DNA of 64,000 nucleotides, taken from positions 5,090,501 through 5,154,500 of the forward strand of contig NZ_MEHJ01000001.1 of NCBI RefSeq assembly GCF_001746415.1, given 5' to 3'. This DNA comes from Streptomyces agglomeratus (GTDB lineage: Bacteria; Actinomycetota; Actinomycetes; Streptomycetales; Streptomycetaceae). The notes under the pieces were generated by a model. That model had not been told where the DNA came from, ran no database searches, and was given only the letters and a program-made list of their open reading frames with translations. A program made the translations under genes and the position numbers. Positions within the stretch are counted from its first letter, which is position 1. Each line of letters opens with the position of its first letter. Positions 18,401-26,496 of this stretch are shown piece after piece.

Positions 18401-19206
18401 AGCCCACCTCGACCGCCCCCGCCGAGCGGCCGAAGGAGGTCGGGGCACTGCGCGGAGAGATCGCCTTCGAGGACGTCCGCTTCCAGTACGGGTCCGCCGA
18501 CCAGCCGGAGGAAGCGCTCAGCGGCATCGACCTGCGCATCCCGGCGGGCCAGACCGTCGCCTTCGTCGGCGAGACGGGCGCGGGCAAGTCCACCGTGGTC
18601 AAGCTCGTCGCCCGCTTCTACGACCCGACCTCGGGGCGGGTCACCGCCGACGGCACCGACCTGCGCGACCTGGACATCACGGCGTACCGGCACCGCCTCG
18701 GCGTCGTACCGCAGGAGGCGTACCTCTTCGCGGGCACGGTCCGCGACGCCATCGCGTACGGGCGGCACGACGCCACCGACGCCGAGGTCGAGGCGGCGGC
18801 CCGCGCGGTCGGCGCGCACGACATGATCGCGACCCTGGACGGCGGCTACCTGCACGAGGTCGCCGAACGCGGCCGCAACCTGTCCGCCGGACAGCGCCAG
18901 CTCATCGCGCTCGCCCGCGCCGAGCTCGTCGACCCGGACGTCCTGCTGCTCGACGAGGCGACGGCGGCCCTCGACCTGGCCACGGAGGCCCTGGTCAACC
19001 AGGCCACCGACCGCCTCACCGGCCGCCGCACCACGCTGGTCGTCGCCCACCGCCTGACGACGGCGGCGCGCGCGGACCGGGTCGTGGTCATGGACCGCGG
19101 CCGGGTCGTCGAGGACGGCACGCACGACGAACTGCTGGCCCTGGACGGGACGTACGCCCGCCTGTGGCGCACCTTCGTCGGAGAGGACGAGCCGGCGGCC
19201 GTCTGA
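15475..19206 (+). CDS. ABC exporter, two half-transporters fused (TMD-NBD-TMD-NBD)
   Basis: Full-length type IV ABC exporter in one chain of 1243 residues. The first half has six helices (about 20-300) and an NBD with Walker A GSSGSGKST (about 369), LSGGQRQR (about 473) and Walker B ending DDATS, with Asp where the catalytic Glu normally is. After a long acidic linker (about 570-660) the second half has six helices and an NBD with GETGAGKST (about 1031), LSAGQRQ (about 1136) and a normal DEATA. One degenerate and one consensus ATP site is the pattern of heterodimeric exporters such as BmrCD or TmrAB, here fused. The substrate is unknown; drug or lipid export is likely. GTG 15475 is used. Confidence 0.92.
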   Translation: MAADQGWARRLAGYAWRYRRNVVLALGSSLGGMAVMALVPLITKVVIDDVIGARTRSLAVWTGLLIAAAVVVYALTYIRRYYGGRLALDVQHDLRTDMYGTITRLDGRRQDELSTGQVVGRATSDLQLIQGLLFMLPMTIGNILLFLISLVIMAWLSPLLTLVALAVAPALWFIAKRSRTRLFPATWYAQGQVAAVAGVVDGAVSGVRVVKGFGQEDQETGKLREVSRRLFAGRMRTVRLNSRYTPALQSVPALGQVAMLALGGWLATRGEITLGTFVAFSTYLAQLVGPVRMLAMVLTVGQQARAGVERVLELIDTEPSIEDGTKELPADAPATVEFDDVSFGYDDERPVLDGFSLEIRAGETVAVVGSSGSGKSTVSMLLPRFYDVSRGAVLVGGYDVRELTLDSLRAAIGLVPEDSFLFSDTVRANIAYGLPDATDEQVRTAARAAQADGFISELPNGYDTTVGEHGLTLSGGQRQRIALARAILTDPRLLLLDDATSAVDARVEHEIHEALKSVMAGRTTLLIAHRRSTLNLADRIAVLDGGRLADIGTHEELQERSALYRRLLTDPDELGGVSPGHILTKAPEPADDRTVQAELDAEFDAERGITPDLWVRDETSPADRAADHAPGMPATPELLAQVEALPPANDVPAVDEARAVRPEESYGLRRLLRGFGLPLLVSLVLVAVDAGMGLLLPVLIRHGIDEGVTQLALGAVWAAAGLALLSVLAQWVAQTAEMRMTGRTGERVLYALRLKIFAQLQRLGLDYYERELTGRIMTRMTTDVDALSTFLQTGLVTAFVSVVTFFGIMVALLVIDVQLALVVFATLPVLIIGTYFFRKSSVKAYELARDRVGVVNADLQESVSGLRIVQAFRRERSGAERFAGRSDSYRQARVRGQWLISIYFPFVQLLSSVAAAAVLIVGAGRVEAGTLTTGALVAYLLYIDLFFAPVQQLSQVFDGYQQATVSLRRIQELLREPTSTAPAERPKEVGALRGEIAFEDVRFQYGSADQPEEALSGIDLRIPAGQTVAFVGETGAGKSTVVKLVARFYDPTSGRVTADGTDLRDLDITAYRHRLGVVPQEAYLFAGTVRDAIAYGRHDATDAEVEAAARAVGAHDMIATLDGGYLHEVAERGRNLSAGQRQLIALARAELVDPDVLLLDEATAALDLATEALVNQATDRLTGRRTTLVVAHRLTTAARADRVVVMDRGRVVEDGTHDELLALDGTYARLWRTFVGEDEPAAV

Positions 19207-19344
19207 GCACGGCGGCGGAGAACCCGGGCACCCGAACCGGCCCGCCGCCGCCCGAGCCGCGCTCTTCGCCCGGCTGCTCCGCAACCGCGCCGGGCCTCCG
19301 CGGCGTCCGTACGCACGTACGCTCAAGTGGGGAAGGGGACACGT

Positions 19345-19746
19345 GTGTTCGATGCGGTGAGCGGGGCGATGAGAAAACACCTGATGTACGGACTTGCTCT
19401 CCTGACAGCGGTGGCCGGCCTGACACTCGCGGGCCCCGGCACCGAGAGAGCCGAGGCGCTCGGCGCCTGCTCCGGCCGCAAGGTGAAGACGGTCGGCTTC
19501 GCCACCGGCGAGCTGCGCATCTACAAGAGCCGCCGGTACGCCTGCGCCGTCACCGTCTCCAAGCGCCCCGGCGTACGGCAGGTCATGCAGGTGACCATCC
19601 AGGCGCGCGGCAGCCGCGCCGCAAAGGACAGCGGCCGTTTCACCCACCGCGCCGGACCGGTGACCGTCTACGCCCTCAACCGCTGTGTGCGGGCGCACGG
19701 TTCGGTCGGCGCCGAGAAGGCTTCCACCGGCTGGATTCTCTGCTGA
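19345..19746 (+). CDS. Small secreted protein of unknown function
   Basis: About 133 residues with a signal peptide (KHLMYGLALLTAVAGLTLAGPG, cleavage near AEALG). The mature part has four cysteines (ACSG, YACAV, NRCVR, WILC), which probably form two disulfides, and ends exactly on the last Cys. GTG 19345 is preferred because GGAAGGGGAC lies just upstream; ATG 19369 is the other option. I recognise no family. It stands alone between the ABC exporter and the S37 peptidase genes. Confidence 0.75.
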   Translation: MFDAVSGAMRKHLMYGLALLTAVAGLTLAGPGTERAEALGACSGRKVKTVGFATGELRIYKSRRYACAVTVSKRPGVRQVMQVTIQARGSRAAKDSGRFTHRAGPVTVYALNRCVRAHGSVGAEKASTGWILC

Positions 19747-19813
19747 GGCTGGTGGTAAGGGAGTTGCACCGCTAGGTTCGCCCCGTCGTCTGTGATTCAA
19801 CAGGGGAGGGCGA

Positions 19814-21241
19814 ATGCGCAAGGCGCGCAGCTTGCTGCTGTCGTTCGCGGTGCTCATAGGCACCGTAGGACTCGGCAGCACACCGGCCGGGGCGGTCACC
19901 ACCGCGGAGCCGGAGCAGCAGGACATCAAGGAGCGAATACTCGCGATACCGGGCATGAGCCTGGTGGAGGAGAAGCCGTACACCGGCTATCGCTATTTCG
20001 TACTGAACTACACCCAGCCGGTCGACCACCGGCAGCCGTCCAAGGGCACGTTCAAGCAGCGGATCACCCTGCTGCACAAGGACACGAACCGCCCGACGGT
20101 CTTCTTCACCAGCGGCTACAACGTCTCGACGACACCGCGCCGCAGTGAGCCGACGCAGATCATCGACGGCAACCAGGTGTCGATGGAGTACCGCTTCTTC
20201 ACTCCGTCCCGGCCGTCGCCCGCCGACTGGTCGAAGCTCGACATCAAGCAGGCCGCGAGCGACCAGCACCGCATCTTCACGGAGCTGAAGAAGATCTACT
20301 CCAAGAAGTGGATCTCCACCGGCGGCTCCAAGGGCGGTATGACCGCCACGTACTACGAGCGCTTCTACCCGCGCGACATGGACGGCGTCGTCGCGTACGT
20401 CGCCCCCAACGACGTGGTGAACAAGGAGGACGCGGCGTACGACCGCTTCTTCCGGAACGTCGGCACCAAGGAGTGCCGCGACGCGCTCAACGCCGTGCAG
20501 CGCGAGGCACTCGTGCGGCGCGGTCCGCTGACCGCGAAGCTCAAGGAGTGGGCGGACGCCAACAACGCCACCTTCGACACCGTCGGCAGCCTGGACAAGG
20601 CGTACGAGTCCACGGTCCTCGACTTCGTGTGGGCCTTCTGGCAGTACAGCCGGGCGAGCGACTGCGCGAACGTGCCCGCCGCCGACTCGTCCGACCAGGT
20701 CATCTACGACTACGTCGACGCGATCTCCGGCTTCTCCGCCTACAGCGACGAGAGCCTGGCGACGTACACGCCGTACTACTACCAGGCGGGCACCCAGCTG
20801 GGCGCGCCGCAGGTGAAGTACCCGCACCTCGACGGGCTCATGAAGTACGGCCCGGAGTTCTTCCAGCCGCGCGTCTACGTGCCGCGCGACATCCCGATGA
20901 AGTTCGACCCGCGCGTCATGCGTGACGTGGACGGCTGGGTGCGGCACAACGCCACCCGGATGCTGTTCGTGAACGGGCAGAACGACCCGTGGAGCGCCGA
21001 GCCGTTCCGCCTCGGCAAGGGCGCGCGCGACTCGTACGTCTACACCGCGCCCGGCGCCAACCACGGCGCCAACGTCGCGGGCCTCGTGCCCGAGCAGAAG
21101 GCGAAGGCGACCGCCGAGATCCTCGAATGGGCGGGCGTGGCCCCGGCCGCCGTCCAGGCGGACCCGGCGAAGGCGAAGCCACTGGCGTCGTACGACGCGA
21201 AGCTCGACAAGCGCGAGCAGCGGCAGACGCTGCGGCCGTAG
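19814..21241 (+). CDS. Secreted peptidase family S37 (PS-10 type tripeptidyl aminopeptidase)
   Basis: Exported serine peptidase of 475 residues that trims prolyl or tripeptide N-termini from peptides outside the cell. A signal peptide (SLLLSFAVLIGTVGLGSTPAGA) precedes the conserved S37 body: YRYFVLNYTQPVDHRQPSKG, nucleophile elbow STGGSKGGMTATYY (Ser about 171), VAYVAPNDVV, and C-terminal MLFVNGQNDPWSAEPF and PGANHGANV, which supply the Asp and His. AGGGGAGGG precedes the ATG. It is monocistronic and convergent with the lipoprotein gene, sharing a bidirectional hairpin. Confidence 0.9.
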   Translation: MRKARSLLLSFAVLIGTVGLGSTPAGAVTTAEPEQQDIKERILAIPGMSLVEEKPYTGYRYFVLNYTQPVDHRQPSKGTFKQRITLLHKDTNRPTVFFTSGYNVSTTPRRSEPTQIIDGNQVSMEYRFFTPSRPSPADWSKLDIKQAASDQHRIFTELKKIYSKKWISTGGSKGGMTATYYERFYPRDMDGVVAYVAPNDVVNKEDAAYDRFFRNVGTKECRDALNAVQREALVRRGPLTAKLKEWADANNATFDTVGSLDKAYESTVLDFVWAFWQYSRASDCANVPAADSSDQVIYDYVDAISGFSAYSDESLATYTPYYYQAGTQLGAPQVKYPHLDGLMKYGPEFFQPRVYVPRDIPMKFDPRVMRDVDGWVRHNATRMLFVNGQNDPWSAEPFRLGKGARDSYVYTAPGANHGANVAGLVPEQKAKATAEILEWAGVAPAAVQADPAKAKPLASYDAKLDKREQRQTLRP

Positions 21242-21255
21242 TACGGCCGGGATGT

Positions 21256-21281
21256 GCCCGGCGGGCTCACACCCGCCGGGC
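21256..21281. terminator. Bidirectional terminator between convergent genes
   Basis: GCCCGGCGGG and CCCGCCGGGC form a perfect ten-pair stem with loop CTCACA. It overlaps the last codons of the lipoprotein gene and lies 15 bases after the peptidase stop. Confidence 0.7.
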
Positions 21282-21890
21282 GCAGCCCACCGCCCTGTCC
21301 CCGCCCAGCTGGACGTACAACCGCGTCCCCGGCGGGCACTGGTCCCGCCGCTGCACGGCGGCGGCCACCTCGAACTCCGGCGCGGCCCCGCCCGACCCGT
21401 CGCACGGCGTCTCCCTCACCTGCCCCTCGCGGGCGGAGCGGACGCAGTCCCCGACGACCGTTCGCGGCCCGCCGCCCTTCCCCGGATCGCCGGGATGCGG
21501 GGCCTCCAGGTTGCGCATGCACGCGAACCCGCGCGGCACGGCCCCGTCGCCGTCCTCGTCGAAGGCGGGCACGCTCTCCGAGATGTGCAGCACGAAGTCC
21601 GTACGGGGCGGGCAGGCCGGCCCGTCGGCCCGGAGCCCCTGGTGCCGCGCCAGCACCCGGGCCGCCGCCTTCTCGCTCCCGCAGGACACTTCCCTGAACG
21701 CGTCCCCGCGCGAGCTGCATTCGCCGGCGCCGAGGAAGGTGGCGCCGTAACCCGACGGGAGTGCCGTGCCGGTGAGGCCGCCGCCGGAGCCCTCCCCGCG
21801 TGCCGACTGACAGCCCGTCAGCGCCGCGGCCCCCACCGCCGCGAGCAGCAGCGCGCACACCGCCCCCCTGAACCGATCCGTGCGACGCAT
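21267..21890 (-). CDS. Lipoprotein of unknown function
   Basis: Membrane-anchored exported protein of 207 residues. The signal peptide ends in the lipobox AALTGC (Cys about residue 26). The mature part is Gly/Pro-rich and holds at least six further cysteines (GECSS, VSCGS, PACPP, FACMRN, GDCVRS, ETPCDG, DQCPPG), so it is probably disulfide-bonded. The short repeated pattern of ...GDCV... then ...V.CG... resembles the LppU/septum-type repeats of secreted actinobacterial proteins, but I cannot assign a family. The start at ATG 21890 is set by the signal peptide. Confidence 0.75.
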   Translation of the reverse strand: MRRTDRFRGAVCALLLAAVGAAALTGCQSARGEGSGGGLTGTALPSGYGATFLGAGECSSRGDAFREVSCGSEKAAARVLARHQGLRADGPACPPRTDFVLHISESVPAFDEDGDGAVPRGFACMRNLEAPHPGDPGKGGGPRTVVGDCVRSAREGQVRETPCDGSGGAAPEFEVAAAVQRRDQCPPGTRLYVQLGGDRAVGCARRV

Positions 21891-22009
21891 CCACAACCCC
21901 CCGGGTACGTCCGCCCAGCGTGACCCGCCGAAGCGGGCGCACGCCAGGCGTGCGGGGGGCTTTGCGCCAGTTGGGGGTGGTGGCGGCCGGGGGAGCGGCG
22001 TACGGACGC

Positions 22010-23860
22010 CTACGTTCCCCGGCCGACCGGGTACGTCAGACCGTGCCCGAGCGGATACAGCACCTTCGCCGGATCGTCCGCGCGCTGTATCGGAACGGGC
22101 AGCTTCCCCCGGGGGACCGTATGGCCGGTGATGACGCGTACGGCCGCGCACAGTTCCACATCGGTCCAGGAGTACGCCGCGACGCTCGCGCCGAACCCGG
22201 TCCCCGCGAGCTGGGCGATGTCGTACGGATTGCGGATGGCGAGGGCCACGACGGGCACGCCGGTCGCGGCCAGCTCACGCACGAGGGTGCGCTGCGGACT
22301 GGTCGCCGAGACGTTGTACGTCGCCACGATCACCGCGTCCCTGCCCTTGGCCGCCGCCACCGCTTCCTTGATCTTCGCCGGGGTCGGGGTGATCCCGGTG
22401 GACAGCGCGGTGGCGGTGAAGCCCAGTTCGCCGAGGGCCTTGGCGATGACGGTGGTGGGCGGCCCGGTGGAGGCGGTGGGGGAAGCGGGGTCGGCCCCGA
22501 CCACGAGCACGTTCCGGTGCGTACGACGGCCGAGCGGCAGCAGACCGCTCTCGTTGGCGAGCAGCGTGGTCGTCCCGTCCGCGATCCGGTCGGCCGCGGC
22601 GAGGTGGGGACGCACGCCCACGGTCCGGTCCACACCCTCGTGGGAGACGTAGGGATCGCGGAACAGGCCCAGCTTGGCCTTGAGCAGCAGGATGCGCAGG
22701 ATCGATTCATCGACCCGCTCCGTGCTCAGTTCGCCGTCGCGCACCGCCTTGAGGACGGCGTTCCAGGCGACGGGCAGGTCCGGCGGGTTGAGCAGTTGGT
22801 CGCACCCGGCGAGGAGCGCGAGGACGGGCACGCGGTCGTCGCCGTACTTCTGGCGCACGCCCGCCATGGCGAGGGAGTCGGTCACCACGACCCCGTCGTA
22901 GCCCAGCCGCTCGCGCAGCACACCGGTGAGGATCGGCTTGGAGAGCGTCGCCGGGTCCTCGCTCTTGTCCAGCGCCGGTACGACGATGTGGGCGGTCATG
23001 ATCGAGTCGATGCCGGCGGCGATGGCGGCCCGGAACGGCGGGGCGTCCAGCTCCTCCCACTGCTCGGCGGTGTGATGGATCGTCGGCAGGGAGTAGTGGC
23101 TGTCGTCCTTGGTGTCGCCGTGCCCGGGGAAGTGCTTGGACGTGGCGGCGATCCCGGCCCCCTGGTAGCCCTTGACCTGCGCGGCGACCATGCCCGCGAC
23201 CGCCTGCGGATCGGCGCCGAAGGACCGTACGCCGATGACCGGGTTGGCGGGGTTGACGTTGACGTCCGCGACGGGCGCGTAGTTCTGCGTGATGCCCATG
23301 GCGGCCAGCTCGGCCCCGGCGATCCGCGCCGCCTTGCGGGCGGCGGAGCGCGACCCGCCGGCCCCGAGCGCCATCGCGCCCGGCACGAGGGTCACGGGCT
23401 TGCCGACGCGGGCGACGATGCCGTGCTCCTGGTCGGTGGAGATGAGCAGGGGGACCGGCGTGTCCTGCGCGAGCCCGGCCCGCTGGATGCCGTTGGAGAG
23501 GTCGGCGATCTGGTGGGGGTCGCGGGTGTTGTGCGCCCAGGCGAAGTAGATGATGCCGCCGACGTGATACTTCGCGACGAGTTCGGCGGCGGTCCTGACC
23601 CCCGTCTCCTTCAGGTTGGCGTCGATGTCGGCCTGGTCGGGCTCGGTCGCGGAGTGCCCGTACACCCGCATGACGAAGAGCTGGCCGACCTTCTCCTCCA
23701 GGCTCATCCGGGAGACGAGGCGCTTGAGGCGGGCGCGGGTGGAGGCCGTGACGGACGCGTCGGACGCCGCCCCGGCCGGCGTCGTGCTGATGGCGGTCGC
23801 GGCCACTGCGGCGGCGGTCGCGGTGAGCAGGGTGCGTCTGGAGGTGCGGTGATGGTGCAC
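22010..23860 (-). CDS. Secreted glycoside hydrolase family 3 (beta-N-acetylglucosaminidase, NagZ-like)
   Basis: Exported 616-residue glycosidase. The N-terminus has a twin-arginine-like SRRTLLTATAAAVAATAIS signal. The GH3 catalytic domain shows STDQEHGIVARVG, the NagZ signature KHFPGHGDTKDDSH (about residue 242, His/Asp acid-base pair) and the nucleophile Asp in VVVTDSLAMAGV (about 325). A C-terminal alpha/beta sandwich domain follows (LPLGRRTHRNVLVVGADPAS onward). The signature points to GlcNAc-containing substrates such as chitin or peptidoglycan fragments. The GTG start has AAGGAG at the right distance. Confidence 0.9.
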   Translation of the reverse strand: MHHHRTSRRTLLTATAAAVAATAISTTPAGAASDASVTASTRARLKRLVSRMSLEEKVGQLFVMRVYGHSATEPDQADIDANLKETGVRTAAELVAKYHVGGIIYFAWAHNTRDPHQIADLSNGIQRAGLAQDTPVPLLISTDQEHGIVARVGKPVTLVPGAMALGAGGSRSAARKAARIAGAELAAMGITQNYAPVADVNVNPANPVIGVRSFGADPQAVAGMVAAQVKGYQGAGIAATSKHFPGHGDTKDDSHYSLPTIHHTAEQWEELDAPPFRAAIAAGIDSIMTAHIVVPALDKSEDPATLSKPILTGVLRERLGYDGVVVTDSLAMAGVRQKYGDDRVPVLALLAGCDQLLNPPDLPVAWNAVLKAVRDGELSTERVDESILRILLLKAKLGLFRDPYVSHEGVDRTVGVRPHLAAADRIADGTTTLLANESGLLPLGRRTHRNVLVVGADPASPTASTGPPTTVIAKALGELGFTATALSTGITPTPAKIKEAVAAAKGRDAVIVATYNVSATSPQRTLVRELAATGVPVVALAIRNPYDIAQLAGTGFGASVAAYSWTDVELCAAVRVITGHTVPRGKLPVPIQRADDPAKVLYPLGHGLTYPVGRGT

Positions 23861-24250
23861 GTGAGCTCCTTACGGCCGTACTCGACAAGGGAGTTGAAGG
23901 AAACTTCCAGAGAGTCACGGATATCCGGAAAGTAACTGCCAGGTCAAGGGTGCGGCGGCACAAAGGAGCTCGTGTCGGAATCCGGGCAGGTCCGGCCGGG
24001 GAGGGACGGCGCCGCCACTGGCGCGTTCGGAGGGGGCGTCGCACCAGTGGCGGCCGTACCGCTGGCCGCGGGCGGCCGGAGAGGGGGAGCCGGCGAGCGC
24101 CGGCACCGCCCCGCGGAGACTCACCGGCGGTACGCGGGTTGGACGAAGGCCGGTGGCGGCGGGTTCCGCCGAATGCGCGCCCTCCGCCGAACGGGTACGG
24201 ACGAGGCGCGAGGGGCACCACCACCGGGGCGGGACGCGCCCGGTCCCCCG
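23861..24250. other. Intergenic region with an 11-pair inverted repeat
   Basis: This 390-base stretch between the GH3 and isomerase genes holds no convincing gene; the frames crossing it lack coding bias and recognisable sequence. It includes the AT-richer GH3 promoter side (23861-23945) and an 11-base inverted repeat, GCCGCCACTGG at 24011-24021 and its complement at 24044-24054, with a 22-base loop. Confidence 0.5.
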
Positions 24251-25033
24251 CTAGCGTCCCACCTGCTCCAGGTACTCGCGGCCGACCGTAAGCAGGTCCG
24301 GCAGGTCCGCCGCCCGCGGGTACCAGCGCTTCTCGTACTCCCAGCACACCCACGCGTCGTCGTCCAGCAGCCCCAGGCACTCGCCCAGCGGCAGGACGCC
24401 CGCGCCCAGCGCCAGCGGGGTCGTGTCGTCGGCCGACGCGATGTCCTTGACCTGGGTGTATCCCAGGTGCGGGGCCAATACGGCGTGCGCCGCCACCGGG
24501 GTCTCACCGCCCAGCCAGGTGTGCATCACGTCCCACAGCGCGCCCACGTTCTTGTGCCCCACGGGCCCCAGGACGCGCGCGGCCGCCGCGCCCGTGCGGT
24601 GCGAGTCGTGCGTCTCCAGCAGGATCCGTACGCCCATGTCGGCCGCGGTCTCCGCCGCCAGCCCCAGGCGCCGGGCCGCCGTCGCGTCCGCCTCCTCCTG
24701 GCTCTGTCCGTCGCCGCCGCCGGGGAAGACCCGGACGTACGGCGCCCCGAGGTCGCGCGCGAGCGCCAGCAGGCCGCGCAGCTCCTCGTACACGGGCTCG
24801 TCGTCGCCCGGGGCCGCCACTCGCGCGTACCCCGCCACCGCCAGGATCCTTACGCCCGCCGCGTCGAACTGCTCGACGACGTCCGCCCGTTCCTCCACGC
24901 CGATGGACGGATGTACGGGCTCCTCGGGGTGCGCGCGCAGCTCCACCCCGTCGTAACCCGTCGCGTCGGCCAGCCGTGCGACATCGCTCATCGGCATGCC
25001 CGGCACCCCGAGGGTGGAGAAGGCGTACTTCAC
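24251..25033 (-). CDS. Sugar phosphate isomerase/epimerase (AP-endonuclease 2 TIM barrel)
   Basis: Cytosolic TIM-barrel protein of 260 residues. It starts MKYAFSTLGVPGMPMSDVARLADATGYDGVELR, typical of the xylose-isomerase-like group, and has metal-ligand-type segments LLETHDSH (Glu), GALWDVMHTW (Asp), YTQVKD (His position replaced) and WEYEKRW (Glu). The reaction cannot be named. GTG 25033 follows GGAAGGAG. It appears monocistronic and may serve the sugar genes at 27.7-30.8 kb. Confidence 0.85.
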   Translation of the reverse strand: MKYAFSTLGVPGMPMSDVARLADATGYDGVELRAHPEEPVHPSIGVEERADVVEQFDAAGVRILAVAGYARVAAPGDDEPVYEELRGLLALARDLGAPYVRVFPGGGDGQSQEEADATAARRLGLAAETAADMGVRILLETHDSHRTGAAAARVLGPVGHKNVGALWDVMHTWLGGETPVAAHAVLAPHLGYTQVKDIASADDTTPLALGAGVLPLGECLGLLDDDAWVCWEYEKRWYPRAADLPDLLTVGREYLEQVGR

Positions 25034-25265
25034 TGTGATGCTCCTTCCTGAAGCGAGGCCGCCGGTGCCGGCGGCGACGAGCGTGAACCGGCGCGCCGGT
25101 CAATGCTTCGTCCCCAGCACGACTTCCCTGTAGCCCGCCGCGTAAGCGAATCGATCACCGTACGGACCACCGGCCCGTCCGGCACCGGAGCCGCCCCCGT
25201 GCCCCCGGCGGCGTACGGGAGCTCGCGGCGGGGCAGTACTCGCCCATGACAGCAGCAGAAGCGAT

Positions 25266-26084
25266 ATGGCAGTTCAGCGACGACCGCGGACAGGTGCTGT
25301 CCGCCTCGCGCTGGCCACCCGGATCGTCGCCTACATCCAGGCCGGCGCCACCCTCTGGGACCACGGCTTACTCCCGCTGGGTGTCTTCGGCTCGTACCAC
25401 GACGGTGACGCACCCGACCGTGCCAAGTCCGGTCACCTTCCCTTCGGCGAAGTCACCTACTTCGGCGCCGGCGCCTCCTTCGACCCCGGTCGTCTGCTCT
25501 CCTCCGGAGCCGATCTCGTCGTGGCTGTCAGCTACAAGAACGGCCAGGTGTACGGAATCGATCCCGACGCCGCCAAGCGTCTGGAGGAACAGGTGCCGGT
25601 CGTCGTCCTGGACGTCGGGCAGGACCGTTCGCTCGACGCGATCCGCGGGCGCTTCGCCGCCCTGGCGGCCTCCCTGGGCGGCGCGGAGCCCCCGGTCTCC
25701 CTGGACGCGGCGCGCGAGCGCCTGCGGACGGCCGCCACGGACGACGCGCCGCGCGTCCTGGCCCTCTCCGCGGCGGGCGGCGACCAGGTCCACCTGGCCC
25801 GCCCGCACTCCTGGCCCGACCTGCGCGCCCTGGCGGAACTGGGCGTACGCCTGGTGGAGCCGCCCACCGGCGCCGGCGCCAACTGGTCCACCGTCACCTG
25901 GACCGAGGCGCGGTCGCTCGCCCCCGAGGTGGTCCTGGCGGACACCCGCGCCAACGCCGCCCCGCTGGAGGCCGCGCGCCTGGGCAGCGCCCGCGTGATC
26001 CCCTGGAACCCGGAACTCCCCGCCAGCAGCGCGGCCCACGCCCGCTTCTTCACCCGAACGGCCCAGGCCCTGAAGCCCCATTGA
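25266..26084 (+). CDS. Periplasmic-binding-protein-like (Fe-siderophore type) protein, probably frameshifted near its start
   Basis: 272 residues in this frame, with the helical-backbone binding-protein pattern: TRIVAYIQAGATLWDHGLLPLGV, ADLVVAVSYKNGQVYGIDP, VPVVVLDVGQDRSLDAI, and a C-terminal LAPEVVLADTRANA. No signal peptide is visible, so it may be cytosolic. The expected N-terminus, MTAAEAIWQFSDDRGQVLSA, is in another frame beginning at ATG 25246; the two frames meet near 25300-25320. Restoring one base there would give a continuous protein. Either the gene carries a -1 deletion, the sequence has an error, or translation really starts at 25266 with a non-homologous MAVQRRPRTG end. Confidence 0.65.
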   Translation: MAVQRRPRTGAVRLALATRIVAYIQAGATLWDHGLLPLGVFGSYHDGDAPDRAKSGHLPFGEVTYFGAGASFDPGRLLSSGADLVVAVSYKNGQVYGIDPDAAKRLEEQVPVVVLDVGQDRSLDAIRGRFAALAASLGGAEPPVSLDAARERLRTAATDDAPRVLALSAAGGDQVHLARPHSWPDLRALAELGVRLVEPPTGAGANWSTVTWTEARSLAPEVVLADTRANAAPLEAARLGSARVIPWNPELPASSAAHARFFTRTAQALKPH

Positions 26085-26140
26085 CCCCGAAGGCCGACCG
26101 GCCCCCACCGACACAAGGCCGCCAGGCCACCCAACAACAC

Positions 26141-26222
26141 AAGCGGCCGGGACAGCCACCCACCGACGCGCGGGGCGGCGCGAGCGGCCGGGACGCCCAC
26201 CCACCGGCGCGAGGGGGCGGGA
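26141..26222. repeat. 41-base direct repeat, two copies
   Basis: AGCGGCCGGGAC begins at 26142 and again at 26183, each followed by a near-identical CCACCCACCG segment and a G-rich tail. This is the first part of the 412-base gene-free stretch 26085-26496 between the binding-protein-like gene and lacI. Confidence 0.5.
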
Positions 26223-26237
26223 CGCGCAGGGGGTGGT

Positions 26238-26327
26238 GTTCGGGACGTAAAGCGTGATTTGTGGGCAGGACGCGGGCCACTCGTTCCAGGAGCGGTGGCG
26301 GCGCGCCTAAATCATGCAGTCCCGAAC
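26238..26327. repeat. Long imperfect inverted repeat
   Basis: GTTCGGGAC then GCGTGATTT on the left (26238-26246, 26252-26260) is matched in reverse complement by AAATCATGC then GTCCCGAAC (26309-26317, 26319-26327). One base differs, and the spacer within the arm is five bases against one. The 48-base interior has no open frame. It could fold as a long hairpin or be a small non-autonomous element. Confidence 0.55.
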
Positions 26328-26344
26328 GCCGCCCCGGAGCGGCC

Positions 26345-26437
26345 CGCCCCGCCCGCACCCACCACCGCGAGCGAGCCCCGCCCGCGCCCACCACCGCGAG
26401 CGAGCCCGCCCGCACCGACCACCACCGCCAGCCTGCC
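26345..26437. repeat. 29-31 base tandem repeat, about three copies
   Basis: The core ACCACCGCGAGCGAGCC starts at 26361 and 26390, with a diverged third copy at 26421. Units are C-rich and lie 60-150 bases past the lacI stop. A similar 28-29 base tandem with a related GCGGTGGTG core occurs at 48626-48702. Confidence 0.6.
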
Positions 26438-26496
26438 CCGCTCGCACCAACAGCCGCACCACACGCCGCTCCGCGCAGCGAAACCGCACCCCCGCC

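Noticed and set aside
15435..19775. Very long frames on both strands across the ABC exporter
   Set aside because: They arise from GC bias. The exporter frame at 15475-19206 has all ABC motifs; the others are low-complexity.
26345..26437. CRISPR array
   Set aside because: Only about three units with no spacers; a simple tandem repeat.
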